Of a DNA stretch of 64,000 bases, positions 44,304-52,976 are shown piece by piece (within the stretch, counting starts at the first letter, position 1; each line of letters opens with the position of its first letter). Origin of the DNA: Compostibacter hankyongensis (GTDB lineage: Bacteria; Bacteroidota; Bacteroidia; Chitinophagales; Chitinophagaceae); NCBI RefSeq assembly GCF_039541075.1, contig NZ_BAABFN010000005.1, positions 404,525 through 468,524 on the forward strand, read 5' to 3'. The position numbers and the translations under genes were made by a program. The notes beneath the pieces are model-generated. The model had not been told where the DNA came from and did not search any database. It saw only the letters and a list, made by a program, of their open reading frames with translations.

Positions 44304-45032
44304 CTACTCAAACAGACGGGTAGCCAGGGCAAGCAGCAGGCCGATGATCATACTCAGCGTCTTCCCCCGGTTAAGCTCGTGCTGGCGGGTGCCGCTTTCG
44401 AAGAATATGGTGGTGGAGATGTGCAGGAAAGCGCCCGCAACGATAGCTACGATATACAGCAACAGCTCCGATATTCCCTGTACCACCGAACCGGCCATAC
44501 GTGCCAGCACCGCAGCCAGGGGTGTCATGGCCGCAAATACCAGCACCAGCACCGTAGCCTTTTTCTTTCCGGAATGCTGGTGCAGCAGCACCGTAGCCAG
44601 GGTAAAAGCCTCGGGAAGCTTGTGAAAAAGGATACCCAGAAACAAGGCCGGCAGCGTGGCCTTGTCGTGAAACCGGAAACCCAGCGGAATGCCTTCCATA
44701 AAAGCATGGATGGACAGGCCCAGCAGCAAGCCGGACAGGGCCACATGGGCGCCGGGAGCCGCCACATGGGTATGACCGTGCTCCAGGCCGTGCGACCACT
44801 GCTGTAAAAATACCTGCAGAAAAAACCCCGCAACAATATAGATACCGGCGCTTTCTCCGAGATCGGCGAAAATCTCGGGCAGCAGATGCAGGATGGTAAT
44901 CCCAAAAAGAAAAGCTCCCGTAAAGGTCAGCAGGTATACCACCTGCCCCGAACGAAAACGGCTGAATACCAGGGGCAGCATCCCGCCGCCCAGCCCGGCC
45001 AATATGATCAGCAACAAGTAAGTCCAGAACAT
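44304..45032 (-). CDS. ZIP-family divalent metal transporter
   Basis: A 242-residue inner-membrane protein with about eight hydrophobic helices. The metal path is visible in HAFMEGIPLGFRF (helix 4) and GILFHKLPEAFTLATVL (helix 5), the ZIP signature with His and Glu ligands. A His-containing loop (HGLEHGHTHVAAPGAH) lies between helices 3 and 4. Likely substrate is zinc or another divalent metal. It follows PAP2 by 34 bases and precedes the CNNM/CorC gene, so a metal-handling pair is plausible. Confidence 0.9.
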   Translation of the reverse strand: MFWTYLLLIILAGLGGGMLPLVFSRFRSGQVVYLLTFTGAFLFGITILHLLPEIFADLGESAGIYIVAGFFLQVFLQQWSHGLEHGHTHVAAPGAHVALSGLLLGLSIHAFMEGIPLGFRFHDKATLPALFLGILFHKLPEAFTLATVLLHQHSGKKKATVLVLVFAAMTPLAAVLARMAGSVVQGISELLLYIVAIVAGAFLHISTTIFFESGTRQHELNRGKTLSMIIGLLLALATRLFE

Positions 45033-45066
45033 GATTTTTATCCGTTATACCGGCGTGATGCCACGT

Positions 45067-45666
45067 TTAGCCGGCGCCGTAGTATTCTTCAGGCTCATCC
45101 GCCGCTGCCGGTAACCCGATCCTGCGGTTATAAAAGAGCGCGGTGAGCGTACCGATGACCAGACCCAGCGCCGTACCCGCCACGATATCCGTAGGATAGT
45201 GCTGACCCACGTATATCTGCGCATACGAAACCAGGAAGGCCCAGACAAAAAACAAACCCATCCACCTCCCGAAACGCTCTCTCAGCGTGAGAAAAAGAAA
45301 CATGGCCAGCGCAAAGTGGTTGGCGGCATGGTTGGACGGAAAGGAATGATGACCGGCACAGGGCACCAGGGAGCGGGTATGCTGGCTCATTACGGGGTCG
45401 TTGCAGGGACGCATACGGAGGGTCAGGTCTTTGATAATATTGCCGCAGGTATAATCGGTAACGGCAAAGGTAAGCAGGAAAAAAAGTACCCACCACCATC
45501 CCCGCCAGCGGAAATTGATCAGCATAAACAGCACCAGGAAAAGATAAAGCGGCGCCCAGAAAAAGGGATTCCGGAAAAAAGGGAATATCGTATCCAGCCA
45601 GGGAGCATGCCAGTGACCGTTGAGCACGAAAAAAAGACGGTAATCAAATTTTAACAGGTCTTGCAT
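45067..45666 (-). CDS. PAP2-family membrane phosphatase
   Basis: A 199-residue inner-membrane lipid phosphatase. Motif 1 is KDLTLRMRP, motif 2 is FPSNHAANH with the catalytic His, and motif 3 is AQIYVGQHYPTD, which has Gln where the canonical motif has Arg. The hydrophobic helices surround these. Candidate substrates are undecaprenyl or phosphatidyl phosphates. The ATG at 45666 was chosen; the longer form to 45762 looks non-coding. It lies 124 bases after the sulfatase gene. Confidence 0.87.
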   Translation of the reverse strand: MQDLLKFDYRLFFVLNGHWHAPWLDTIFPFFRNPFFWAPLYLFLVLFMLINFRWRGWWWVLFFLLTFAVTDYTCGNIIKDLTLRMRPCNDPVMSQHTRSLVPCAGHHSFPSNHAANHFALAMFLFLTLRERFGRWMGLFFVWAFLVSYAQIYVGQHYPTDIVAGTALGLVIGTLTALFYNRRIGLPAAADEPEEYYGAG

Positions 45667-45790
45667 GATGTTTTTTTGCCGCCGGCGCCGCAACCGGCAG
45701 GTCCTCTCCGGTGGGTGCGCTACCGGAACAGGAAGCAAGATAGCATTTTCCCGGTAAAGCACCGGCCGTTACGCGGCCCGGGCAGCCGTG

Positions 45791-47830
45791 TCATTTATCT
45801 CCGCCGGTATGCTTTTTATTGTTAAACATCAGGTACCAGGTTGTTTCAAAAAAACCGCGGGTCAGTCCGTCGAGATAGCGGGCCGAATCCGGGTACTCGT
45901 TCTTCACATCCTTCAAGGCATCCTTCTGCCAGTCGTACAGGCCGGTTTTTTTTGTCTGCTTATTGATTTCATATAAAAAATGCGGTCCGATCAGCCCGTG
46001 ATACTGCATCGAATTTTTTATATACGACACATAGGCGTAACGGGGCAACGTGCGGGTACTGTCGAGCAGATCGATACCCAGCGTATAATTCCGGTAAGGG
46101 ACGCCTGCCATATGGGCCACTGTGGGATAAAGATCCAGCAGGCTGGCCGGGAGCGTATCCTTACGGGGCTGCACATAAGGCGGTCCGTAGATGACGCAGG
46201 CCGCGTGGACAGACCCGATACCCATTTCGTATTCCGGGTAGGGCATAAAGCCGTAAGGATCCATAACCGCATTATGATCGCCGAAAAAGACAAAAATGGT
46301 ATGGTCGAGATAACCGGATTTACGCGCCAGCTTCATGAAATGACCGATGTTGTAGTCCAGGTAACGCAGTGCGTTGAACTGTCCGAGGGAAGCAAAACCG
46401 GCGGCTTTCAGCCGGGTGGGGTCCACCTCGTCGCTGGTGAGCTTCCGGAAGTCGCCGTCGCCCGCCGTGGTGGTATAGGGCTTATGGTTGTCCGCTGTCT
46501 GGAGAAAGGCTACAAAAGGCTTACCGCGCTGCCAGGCATCCCGGAACACCTTGTCCGCCTCCCCCATCAGGTCATAGTCGGAAATGCCCCAGACATCTGC
46601 CTTGGCATCCTTGAAATCGCCTTCTTCGTATATTTTTATTCCCCGCACATTATTGGTAAAGACGGCCCTCATGTTGGCCCAGTTGGTATTTCCCCCCAGA
46701 AGATAGTATTTTTCATACCCGTCGAACTGATCCATGATCACCCGCTGATCCACGATCTTGGGATTGCGCGAAGCGGTTTTGACCGAGGTGACGTCCGGCA
46801 GGCCGGTGGTGATCCCGAATACGGTTCTCGCCGTGCTTTGCGCCGGCACATAAAAATGTTCAAACCACAAGCCCTGTTCCGCCAGCTGCTGCAGGTTGGG
46901 GGTCGCCTGCATGGGGTTGCCGGACATGCTGGTCAGCGCGGCGCCGCAGGACTCGAGCATCACAAACACCACGTTGGGAGGATTACCCTGCCGGTTCCGG
47001 CCGGGATATTGCCGGATAAAGTCCAGGTGCAGGGAATCCGGGCGCTCCACCCCGAGATAGCGGGCCATGACCGGATAATACTTCCGGGTAGCGGCAGGAT
47101 CATAAGTTTCGGAGCTGACGGAAAGGTTCCCGGTAAAATAAAGGACAGGGTTGAGACCCAGGCTGGCAATCCCGTTATCGCCGGCAAACATGGCCTGGCT
47201 CCAGCGCAGGGGGAAGTAACCGAAATTGCCGTAGATGCCGGCAGCGAACAGCAGGATCATTCCCGTACACAGGCCCGCAAAGGACAGCTTCCCCAACGGC
47301 ACCCTGCGGGACGACAGCCGGTTGCGGTACCAGCGGTGCAGGAGCATGGCCGCCCACACGGCAATAATCCCTCCCAGCACGATACGGATAACGGGATAGG
47401 TCTCCCAGACCATCCGGCCATTGGTAGTCCGCTCGCCGGAAGCAAGAAAACGGAGCACGGAAGGATCCATTCTCACCCCCAGGTAGCTGTAGTATCCCAG
47501 ATCGGTTACATACAGCAGGTAGAGACCGGCATATACAATAAAAAAATAGACAGAGAATATTCTCCGGAAAGCCCATTGCACCAGGATACGCTGCCGGAAG
47601 ACAAGCGCCGCCAGCAATACGGGCAGCAGGATGATGAGGGCAAGACGGAGATCGAACTTCAGTCCCAGGTACCAGGCCCGGGTGATAACAGGAGGAGTAT
47701 GTATGGTGGAGGTAAAAAAGAAAAGATAAAAGATAAGACGGAACAGCACCAGGAAACCGTACAGCATGCAAAAGCCGGCTAACACATAGCTGACATAACC
47801 CGGAAGATGTTTGCGCCGGTGGTTGCTCAT
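45791..47830 (-). CDS. LTA-synthase-like sulfatase-fold membrane protein
   Basis: A 679-residue inner-membrane enzyme. The N-terminal third has about five hydrophobic helices; the C-terminal two thirds form the sulfatase/alkaline phosphatase-type domain. The metal and nucleophile region is VVFVMLESCGAAL and QSTARTVFG (nucleophile Thr candidate), with FFGDHNAVMD providing Asp-His ligands. Relatives transfer phosphoglycerol or phosphoethanolamine to envelope lipids. The exact donor is unknown. The start at 47830 was chosen because the first helix follows shortly. It has a -7 element upstream. Confidence 0.9.
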   Translation of the reverse strand: MSNHRRKHLPGYVSYVLAGFCMLYGFLVLFRLIFYLFFFTSTIHTPPVITRAWYLGLKFDLRLALIILLPVLLAALVFRQRILVQWAFRRIFSVYFFIVYAGLYLLYVTDLGYYSYLGVRMDPSVLRFLASGERTTNGRMVWETYPVIRIVLGGIIAVWAAMLLHRWYRNRLSSRRVPLGKLSFAGLCTGMILLFAAGIYGNFGYFPLRWSQAMFAGDNGIASLGLNPVLYFTGNLSVSSETYDPAATRKYYPVMARYLGVERPDSLHLDFIRQYPGRNRQGNPPNVVFVMLESCGAALTSMSGNPMQATPNLQQLAEQGLWFEHFYVPAQSTARTVFGITTGLPDVTSVKTASRNPKIVDQRVIMDQFDGYEKYYLLGGNTNWANMRAVFTNNVRGIKIYEEGDFKDAKADVWGISDYDLMGEADKVFRDAWQRGKPFVAFLQTADNHKPYTTTAGDGDFRKLTSDEVDPTRLKAAGFASLGQFNALRYLDYNIGHFMKLARKSGYLDHTIFVFFGDHNAVMDPYGFMPYPEYEMGIGSVHAACVIYGPPYVQPRKDTLPASLLDLYPTVAHMAGVPYRNYTLGIDLLDSTRTLPRYAYVSYIKNSMQYHGLIGPHFLYEINKQTKKTGLYDWQKDALKDVKNEYPDSARYLDGLTRGFFETTWYLMFNNKKHTGGDK

Positions 47831-47895
47831 GAAATAAATATACGTTAGTACAGACTTATCCTTGCTCCCCCCGGATATGGCCGGGAGACAAACTG

Positions 47896-47903
47896 CAAAG
47901 ATA
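47896..47903 (-). promoter_or_regulatory. Bacteroidota -7 element for the sulfatase gene
   Basis: TATCTTTG on the minus strand is an exact TAnnTTTG. It lies 65 bases upstream of the sulfatase start at 47830. No -33 element at the right distance. Confidence 0.4.
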
Positions 47904-47943
47904 GGTTTTAGATCGACCACGCACCCGGGAACCTCCAATGTTT

Positions 47944-47951
47944 TATCTTTG
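47944..47951 (+). promoter_or_regulatory. Bacteroidota -7 element for the GlmM-family gene
   Basis: TATCTTTG is an exact TAnnTTTG, 19 bases before the GTG start at 47971. It excludes the ATG at 47938 as a start. A -33 TTTG is not visible. Confidence 0.55.
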
Positions 47952-47970
47952 CCTTCTCAAAAGATATACT

Positions 47971-49353
47971 GTGGCGCTTATAAAATCTATTTCAGGGATC
48001 AGGGGCACGATAGGCGGAAAACCCGGCGAAGGGTTGTCACCCCTGGATGTGGTCCGCTTTACGGCTGCCTTCGGCACCTGGCTCAGCCGGCAAGGCGAAG
48101 AAAAAAAAGTAGTGATCGGCCGCGACGGCCGCATCTCCGGCAGCATGGTGCGCGACCTGGTGGTATCCACGCTGAATGGCCTCGGGCTGGATGTGATTGA
48201 TCTGGGCCTGTCCACCACCCCCACCGTGGAAATAGCGGTGCGGGAAGAAAAGGCCGGCGGCGGCATTATCATCACGGCCAGCCATAATCCCCGGGAATGG
48301 AACGCCCTGAAGCTGCTCAACAGGGACGGGGAGTTCATATCCGCGGAAGCGGGCGCCGCCGTGCTGGATATTGCTGCCCGGGAAGATTTTTCCTTTGCCG
48401 AGGTTACCCGTCTGGGCAGCACTGCCGTCAACGACAGCTACCTGCGGCGGCATATCGACCTCATCCTGGAGCACCCCCTTGTGGATGCGGAAGCCATTCG
48501 CGGCCGCAAGCTGAATGTCGTGGTGGATGCGGTCAACTCCACGGGCGCCCTGTTTGTGCCTCCCCTGCTGAAGGCGCTGGGGGTAAACGGCATCACCGTG
48601 CTGTTTGACGAGGTAAACGGCCATTTCAGCCATAATCCGGAGCCGCTTCCCGAAAACCTGAGCGCGCTGTCCGCCGAAGTAAAAAAGAAGAACGCCGACC
48701 TGGGCATCGCCGTGGATCCCGATGTGGACCGGCTTTGCTTTGTATGTGAGGACGGGAGCATGTTCGGCGAGGAATACACCCTTGTGGCCGTCGCCGATTA
48801 TGTGCTCAGCCGGAAAAAGGGAAACACTGTTTCCAACCTTTCCTCCACCCGCGCCCTGAAAGACGTCACCCTCAAACACGGAGGCGAATACTTTCCCTCG
48901 GCTGTCGGAGAGGTCAACGTGGTAAATAAGATGAAGGCCGTCAACGCGGTGATCGGCGGGGAAGGCAACGGCGGCATCATCGTACCGGAGCTGCACTACG
49001 GAAGGGACGCCCTTATCGGCATTGGCCTTTTTCTGAGCCATCTGGCCCGAAGCGGGAAAAACATGAAAGCCCTGCGGGGACTTTATCCGGACTATTTTAT
49101 TTCAAAGAACAAGATATCCCTCGATGCAGGCGTGGATGTAAGGCAGGTTTTTGACAGGATAAAGGCGAAGTACAAAAACAATCCCATCAACACGGAAGAC
49201 GGGCTGAAGATCGAATTTGACAACGACTGGGTACATCTCCGTACATCCAATACCGAACCCATTATCCGCATCTACGCGGAAAGCCAGTTCCAGACCACTT
49301 CTGAGAACATCGCCAAACGGATCATGGAGGACATCCGCGAATCCATGGCCTGA
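47971..49353 (+). CDS. glmM: Phosphoglucosamine mutase / phosphomannomutase family protein
   Basis: Probably converts glucosamine-6-phosphate to glucosamine-1-phosphate for cell-wall precursor synthesis. The 460-residue protein has the phosphoserine loop ITASHNPREWN (Ser104), a metal loop DPDVDRLCF, the sugar loop GEGNGG and the phosphate-binding RTSNTEPIIRI. I chose a GTG start at 47971, giving MALIKSISGIRGTIGG, since the family N-terminus begins there and a -7 element lies inside the longer form. Phosphomannomutase activity is the main alternative. Confidence 0.88.
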   Translation: MALIKSISGIRGTIGGKPGEGLSPLDVVRFTAAFGTWLSRQGEEKKVVIGRDGRISGSMVRDLVVSTLNGLGLDVIDLGLSTTPTVEIAVREEKAGGGIIITASHNPREWNALKLLNRDGEFISAEAGAAVLDIAAREDFSFAEVTRLGSTAVNDSYLRRHIDLILEHPLVDAEAIRGRKLNVVVDAVNSTGALFVPPLLKALGVNGITVLFDEVNGHFSHNPEPLPENLSALSAEVKKKNADLGIAVDPDVDRLCFVCEDGSMFGEEYTLVAVADYVLSRKKGNTVSNLSSTRALKDVTLKHGGEYFPSAVGEVNVVNKMKAVNAVIGGEGNGGIIVPELHYGRDALIGIGLFLSHLARSGKNMKALRGLYPDYFISKNKISLDAGVDVRQVFDRIKAKYKNNPINTEDGLKIEFDNDWVHLRTSNTEPIIRIYAESQFQTTSENIAKRIMEDIRESMA

Positions 49354-49384
49354 GCCGGGCAGAAAGCTGCGCTGCGGACGGCTA

Positions 49385-50422
49385 TCAGGAGGTTTTGCGG
49401 GGAATGCCGGACAGCCGGGAGAAGCGCTTCCTGCCCAGGAGGAAATACTGCACAATAATGCTGCCGGTATAGGCGCCGGGTAATTTCCCTAAGGGCGCCG
49501 CCTGGCGGTCAGACGGCGACCGGTATGTCTTTCGCCATTTATAGTAATCCCGGTGGGCCCTCAGGATGGCGGTTACCTCCGCAGGCCGGCCCTGGAGCAG
49601 GCTGCGGATAGCGGCAAAGCCGTCCAGCATCAGCCTTACGGGAAGCACCCAACGCCGTTCTCCTCGGGGCAGGTTTTTGTGCAGCAGCATAAGATTATTC
49701 CGGAAGTTGAGATACACCTTCCGGGGATTGCCCTGAGGAAGGCTGCCGCCACCGACATGATACACGATGCCGTCGGGACAGTACAGCACCCGGTAGCCTG
49801 CCCGCTGCAGCCGCCAGCAGAGATCCACCTCCTCCATATGGGCAAAAAAATCAGCGTCCAGCCCGCCCAGCTCCCGGTAAAGGGAAGCTTTTACAAACAG
49901 CGCAGCGCCGCTGGCCCAAAATACCTCTGCTACATCGTTGTATTGTCCGTGGTCGGGTTCCACGGTATCAAAAAGACGGCCCCGGCAGAAGGTAAAGCCC
50001 CAGCGGTCTATCCACCCGCCCGCCGCGCCGGCATATTCAAAATGATCCCGGTTATGCCAGGAACGCAGCTTGGGCTGGGCGGCTCCCGCCCGGGGAGTCT
50101 GCTCCAGCAGGGCGATCACGGGCTCTATCCAGCCCGGTTCTACTTCCACATCCTGATTCAGCAAAACGTAATAGGCCGCATCCACCTGCCGCAACGCCCG
50201 GTTATACCCTCCCGCAAACCCCTCGTTCTCGGTATTCCGGATTACGGTTACCTGCGGGAAGCGGCTGGTTACCAGCGCTATGCTGTCATCCGTAGAGGCA
50301 TTATCGGCCACGTATATACGCAGGTTGGGATAAGTGGAAGCGCATACCGAGGGCAGGAACCGTTCCAGGAAGGAGCGGCCGTTCCAGTTCAGGATCACTA
50401 CGGCTACAGCAGGGAAAGACAT
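49385..50422 (-). CDS. GT2-family glycosyltransferase
   Basis: A 345-residue GT-A fold transferase, probably cytoplasmic at the membrane face. Motifs: VVILNWNG at the N-terminus, YVADNASTDDS, the DxD-like YVLLNQDVEVEPGW, SGAALFVKASLYRELGGLD and the EEVDLCWRLQRAGYR acid region. These match rhamnosyltransferase-type GT2 enzymes for surface polysaccharides. The acceptor is unknown. A -7 element lies at 50444-50451. It converges with the GlmM gene, 31 bases away. Confidence 0.9.
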   Translation of the reverse strand: MSFPAVAVVILNWNGRSFLERFLPSVCASTYPNLRIYVADNASTDDSIALVTSRFPQVTVIRNTENEGFAGGYNRALRQVDAAYYVLLNQDVEVEPGWIEPVIALLEQTPRAGAAQPKLRSWHNRDHFEYAGAAGGWIDRWGFTFCRGRLFDTVEPDHGQYNDVAEVFWASGAALFVKASLYRELGGLDADFFAHMEEVDLCWRLQRAGYRVLYCPDGIVYHVGGGSLPQGNPRKVYLNFRNNLMLLHKNLPRGERRWVLPVRLMLDGFAAIRSLLQGRPAEVTAILRAHRDYYKWRKTYRSPSDRQAAPLGKLPGAYTGSIIVQYFLLGRKRFSRLSGIPRKTS

Positions 50423-50443
50423 GGGCTCGTCGGGTCAATGCAG

Positions 50444-50451
50444 CAAAAATA
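50444..50451 (-). promoter_or_regulatory. Bacteroidota -7 element for the glycosyltransferase gene
   Basis: On the minus strand TATTTTTG matches TAnnTTTG exactly and lies 21 bases upstream of the start at 50422. No -33 element at the right distance. Confidence 0.45.
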
Positions 50452-50488
50452 GGATTTGTGCGGGACTCTCCCCGGGATTCCATACAAT

Positions 50489-51667
50489 ATGCTATATTTA
50501 AAGCGTTTTATGAGTATGTTCAAGTATTATCCGGGCGGAAAAGCCATACTGGCGCTTATCGCGATACTGATCATCGCGGCTTCCCTCCTTTACGTGGACA
50601 ACCTGGCCCGTAAAATGGCCGGGGAGGAGCGGAAAAAGATGCAGCTGTGGGTGGAGGCCAACAAGGAAATCCTCACTGCGCCCGCCGATGCCAACCTGAA
50701 CCTGGCCAGCGAGATCATCGCCAACAACAAGACCATACCCATTATCCTGACGGACAAAAGCGGAAAGGTGCTCTATACCAACCTGGACTCCCAGCAGATC
50801 GCCCGGGACCCGCAATACGTCGAAAAGCAGCTAGAGCTGTTTCGCGTCCGGCATCCGCCCATCGTGCAGGAGTACAATCCCAAAAACCGGGAGGACCGCA
50901 ACTATGTATATTACGGCGATTCCACCATGCTGAAGCAGCTCCGGTACTATCCTTACGTGCAGCTTTTTATCGTCGCCTTGTTTATCCTGGTCACCCTGAT
51001 CGCCCTCACCAATACCAGCCGCGCCACTCAAAATCAGGTCTGGGTGGGGCTGGCCAAAGAAACGGCGCATCAGCTGGGGACGCCCCTATCGTCTATCGAG
51101 GCCTGGATGGAAATCCTGAAGGAGCATCCGGGAAATGCGCCCATTGTGGCGGAGCTGGGCAAGGACCTCGACCGGCTGAAGCTGATCTCAGAGCGGTTTT
51201 CGAAGATCGGGAGCACTCCGGTGCTGGAGGAGCACAATCTGGTCAGCCAGGTGACGCACATGGTGAACTATATCCGGAAGCGGGCGCCCCAGAAAGTCGG
51301 CTTTGAAATAGAGACCCACGGGGAAGACGATATCCCGGCGATGATCTCCCCCCTGCTGTTCGACTGGGTGATCGAGAACCTGCTGAAAAACGCGCTCGAT
51401 GCCATGGAGGGCAGCGGCAGGATTACCATCACGATCAGCAACCGGGCTACGGAAACCTGGATCGACGTGGCCGATACCGGCAAAGGGATTCCCCGTACCC
51501 TGCAGGCCAAGGTCTTCAAGCCGGGGTTCAGCACCAAGAAAAGAGGCTGGGGACTGGGTCTTTCCCTCAGCAAGCGGATCATCGAGACCTATCACAAGGG
51601 CAAGCTGAGCATAAAATCCTCGGAAGCCGGCAAGGGTACCACCTTCCGGGTGCTCTTACGGAAATAG
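50489..51667 (+). CDS. Membrane-bound sensor histidine kinase
   Basis: A kinase of about 392 residues. Two hydrophobic helices (AILALIAILIIAASLLYV near the N-terminus, and LFIVALFILVTLIALT at about 165) flank a 120-residue extracytoplasmic sensor. The phosphorylated His is in KETAHQLGTPLSS, and the ATPase shows N (ENLLKNALDAM), G1 (DTGKGIP) and G2 (RGWGLGLSLSKRI) boxes. The start is uncertain: ATGs at 50489, 50510 and 50516 all fit. No response regulator is adjacent. The gene ends just before the tRNA-Leu promoter. Confidence 0.9.
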   Translation: MLYLKRFMSMFKYYPGGKAILALIAILIIAASLLYVDNLARKMAGEERKKMQLWVEANKEILTAPADANLNLASEIIANNKTIPIILTDKSGKVLYTNLDSQQIARDPQYVEKQLELFRVRHPPIVQEYNPKNREDRNYVYYGDSTMLKQLRYYPYVQLFIVALFILVTLIALTNTSRATQNQVWVGLAKETAHQLGTPLSSIEAWMEILKEHPGNAPIVAELGKDLDRLKLISERFSKIGSTPVLEEHNLVSQVTHMVNYIRKRAPQKVGFEIETHGEDDIPAMISPLLFDWVIENLLKNALDAMEGSGRITITISNRATETWIDVADTGKGIPRTLQAKVFKPGFSTKKRGWGLGLSLSKRIIETYHKGKLSIKSSEAGKGTTFRVLLRK

Positions 51668-51668
51668 A

Positions 51669-51698
51669 TTTGTTTCGTGGAAAAAAATCTTATTTTTG
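51669..51698 (+). promoter_or_regulatory. Bacteroidota promoter for tRNA-Leu
   Basis: TTTG (51669-51672) and TATTTTTG (51691-51698) are separated by 18 bases, close to the consensus 19. The tRNA begins 10 bases later. Confidence 0.72.
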
Positions 51699-51707
51699 CA
51701 CCCCCTC

Positions 51708-51791
51708 GCGGCGGTGGCGAAACTGGTAGACGCGCTACTTTGAGGTGGTAGTGCCCGAAAGGGCTTGGGAGTTCGAATCTCCTCTGCCGCA
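51708..51791 (+). tRNA. tRNA-Leu (anticodon GAG)
   Basis: An 84-base tRNA with a long variable arm. The acceptor stem pairs GCGGCGG with CTGCCGC (one G-T). The anticodon stem CTACT/GGTAG holds loop TTGAGGT with anticodon GAG. The variable arm GCCC-GAAA-GGGC and T arm GGGAG/CTCCT around TTCGAAT follow. Discriminator A; CCA is not encoded. It has its own promoter and terminator. Its 3' side marks the start of an AT-rich segment. Confidence 0.95.
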
Positions 51792-51801
51792 CAATCCTTC
51801 C

Positions 51802-51829
51802 TGCCCCGGGCGTTGCCCGGGGCATTTTT
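51802..51829 (+). terminator. Rho-independent terminator of tRNA-Leu
   Basis: TGCCCCGGGC (51802-51811) pairs perfectly with GCCCGGGGCA (51815-51824) around a 3-base loop, followed by five T. It lies ten bases after the tRNA. Confidence 0.9.
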
Positions 51830-52288
51830 ATTTTGCAGCTGAGGTAAATCCGTTTGCCGGAAGCGGAGAAAATAAAGATGAAGATTACAAGCAGTCGCGC
51901 AGGAAGTTGTAAGCCCCTTTTTCCAAGAACGCAGAAGGTAATTTCCTCTTTCACTAAACAAGAATCTGCCAATTATCAAAAAGTTGGTAAAATGGATGCT
52001 TTTCATTTAGTATCAATAAAGTATTGCTAATGGAAGCATCACGCCGGTATCCATAGACGCCGTTCTTAATGTTTTGAACTTCCCCATAACCCGCTTTGAA
52101 CGGGTTCCTGAGAGTATAACAAAAAAGCTTGAAAGAAAAATTATTAATTTATCATATAATTAGTAAGTAAATAATAAAAAGTAGACATTGAAAGCAAGCA
52201 GCACCTTTTAACTTACGATTTATATTGATTTATTTCATTTTATCAAAATTATACTTATCTTGTTTTGCAATTTATTCCTTTTCAGATC
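51830..52288. other. AT-rich stretch without a clear gene
   Basis: A 459-base gap between tRNA-Leu and the sigma factor gene, sharply more AT-rich after about 52100. A 50-codon frame from 51878 to 52030 on the plus strand begins MKITSSRAGSCK; it has no recognisable family and may be chance. There is no integrase-like sequence. The sigma gene's promoter should lie in the last 100 bases, but no exact -7 element is visible. Confidence 0.4.
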
Positions 52289-52867
52289 ATGATGGAAGCA
52301 CTTTTATGGCAAATACAACATCAGGAGGATCAAAATGCATTCAAACAGCTGTATCAATTATTGTTTTTCCGTCTCTATCAGTTTGCCTTCTCGTATTTAA
52401 AATCAAAAGAAAATGCCGAGGAGGTAGTCAATGATGTTTTTCTGTCGCTTTGGCAAAAAAGGCATGAATTGGACAACATTTCAAATTTCAATGTCTATCT
52501 CTATGTGGCGGTTAAAAATGCATCGCTGAATCTTTTGAGGAAAAACAAATTACCGGCGCCGTTATCGTTAAATGACCTGACCGTTAATCATTTACATCTC
52601 TCGATCAATCCCGAATCGCTGCTGATTACAGCAGAACTCCGCTCAGGGATCCGGGAAGCGATTGAGCAGCTTCCTCCCCGCTGTAAATTGATTTTTAAAT
52701 TGATCAAAGAAGATCATTTAAGCTACCGTGAGGTTGCCGCCATACTGAATGTTTCAGTAAAAACCGTCGACGCACAGCTTTGCCTGGCATTAAAGAAACT
52801 TTCCTTCATCCTCCTCCCGCTATGGAAAGAATATAAATCCGTGCCCATAGCACTGGGCAACTTCTGA
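52289..52867 (+). CDS. ECF sigma factor of the FecI type
   Basis: A 192-residue ECF sigma factor. Region 2 is FSYLKSKENAEEVVNDVFLSLWQKR and region 4 is IEQLPPRCKLIFKLIKEDHLSYREVAAILNVSVKTVDAQL, with the helix-turn-helix at the end. It would direct RNA polymerase to a small set of promoters, probably the adjacent SusC/SusD genes, under control of the FecR protein. The ATG at 52289 was chosen; the one at 52292 is equally possible. A longer frame from a TTG at 52265 is unlikely. Confidence 0.93.
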   Translation: MMEALLWQIQHQEDQNAFKQLYQLLFFRLYQFAFSYLKSKENAEEVVNDVFLSLWQKRHELDNISNFNVYLYVAVKNASLNLLRKNKLPAPLSLNDLTVNHLHLSINPESLLITAELRSGIREAIEQLPPRCKLIFKLIKEDHLSYREVAAILNVSVKTVDAQLCLALKKLSFILLPLWKEYKSVPIALGNF

Positions 52868-52976
52868 TTAAAAAAAGGATGTTCTGACAAAGTCTTCAAA
52901 AAAAGTATTGATGTGCTTAGGGAATTTCCCAAAAAATCGTTTCCTTATTAAAAGAGCCCTAAGTAAGATCAAAAAA

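Noticed and set aside
51656..52006. Minus-strand frame across tRNA-Leu encoding a Pro/Arg-rich peptide
   Set aside because: It is antisense to the tRNA; such frames are a known false gene call.
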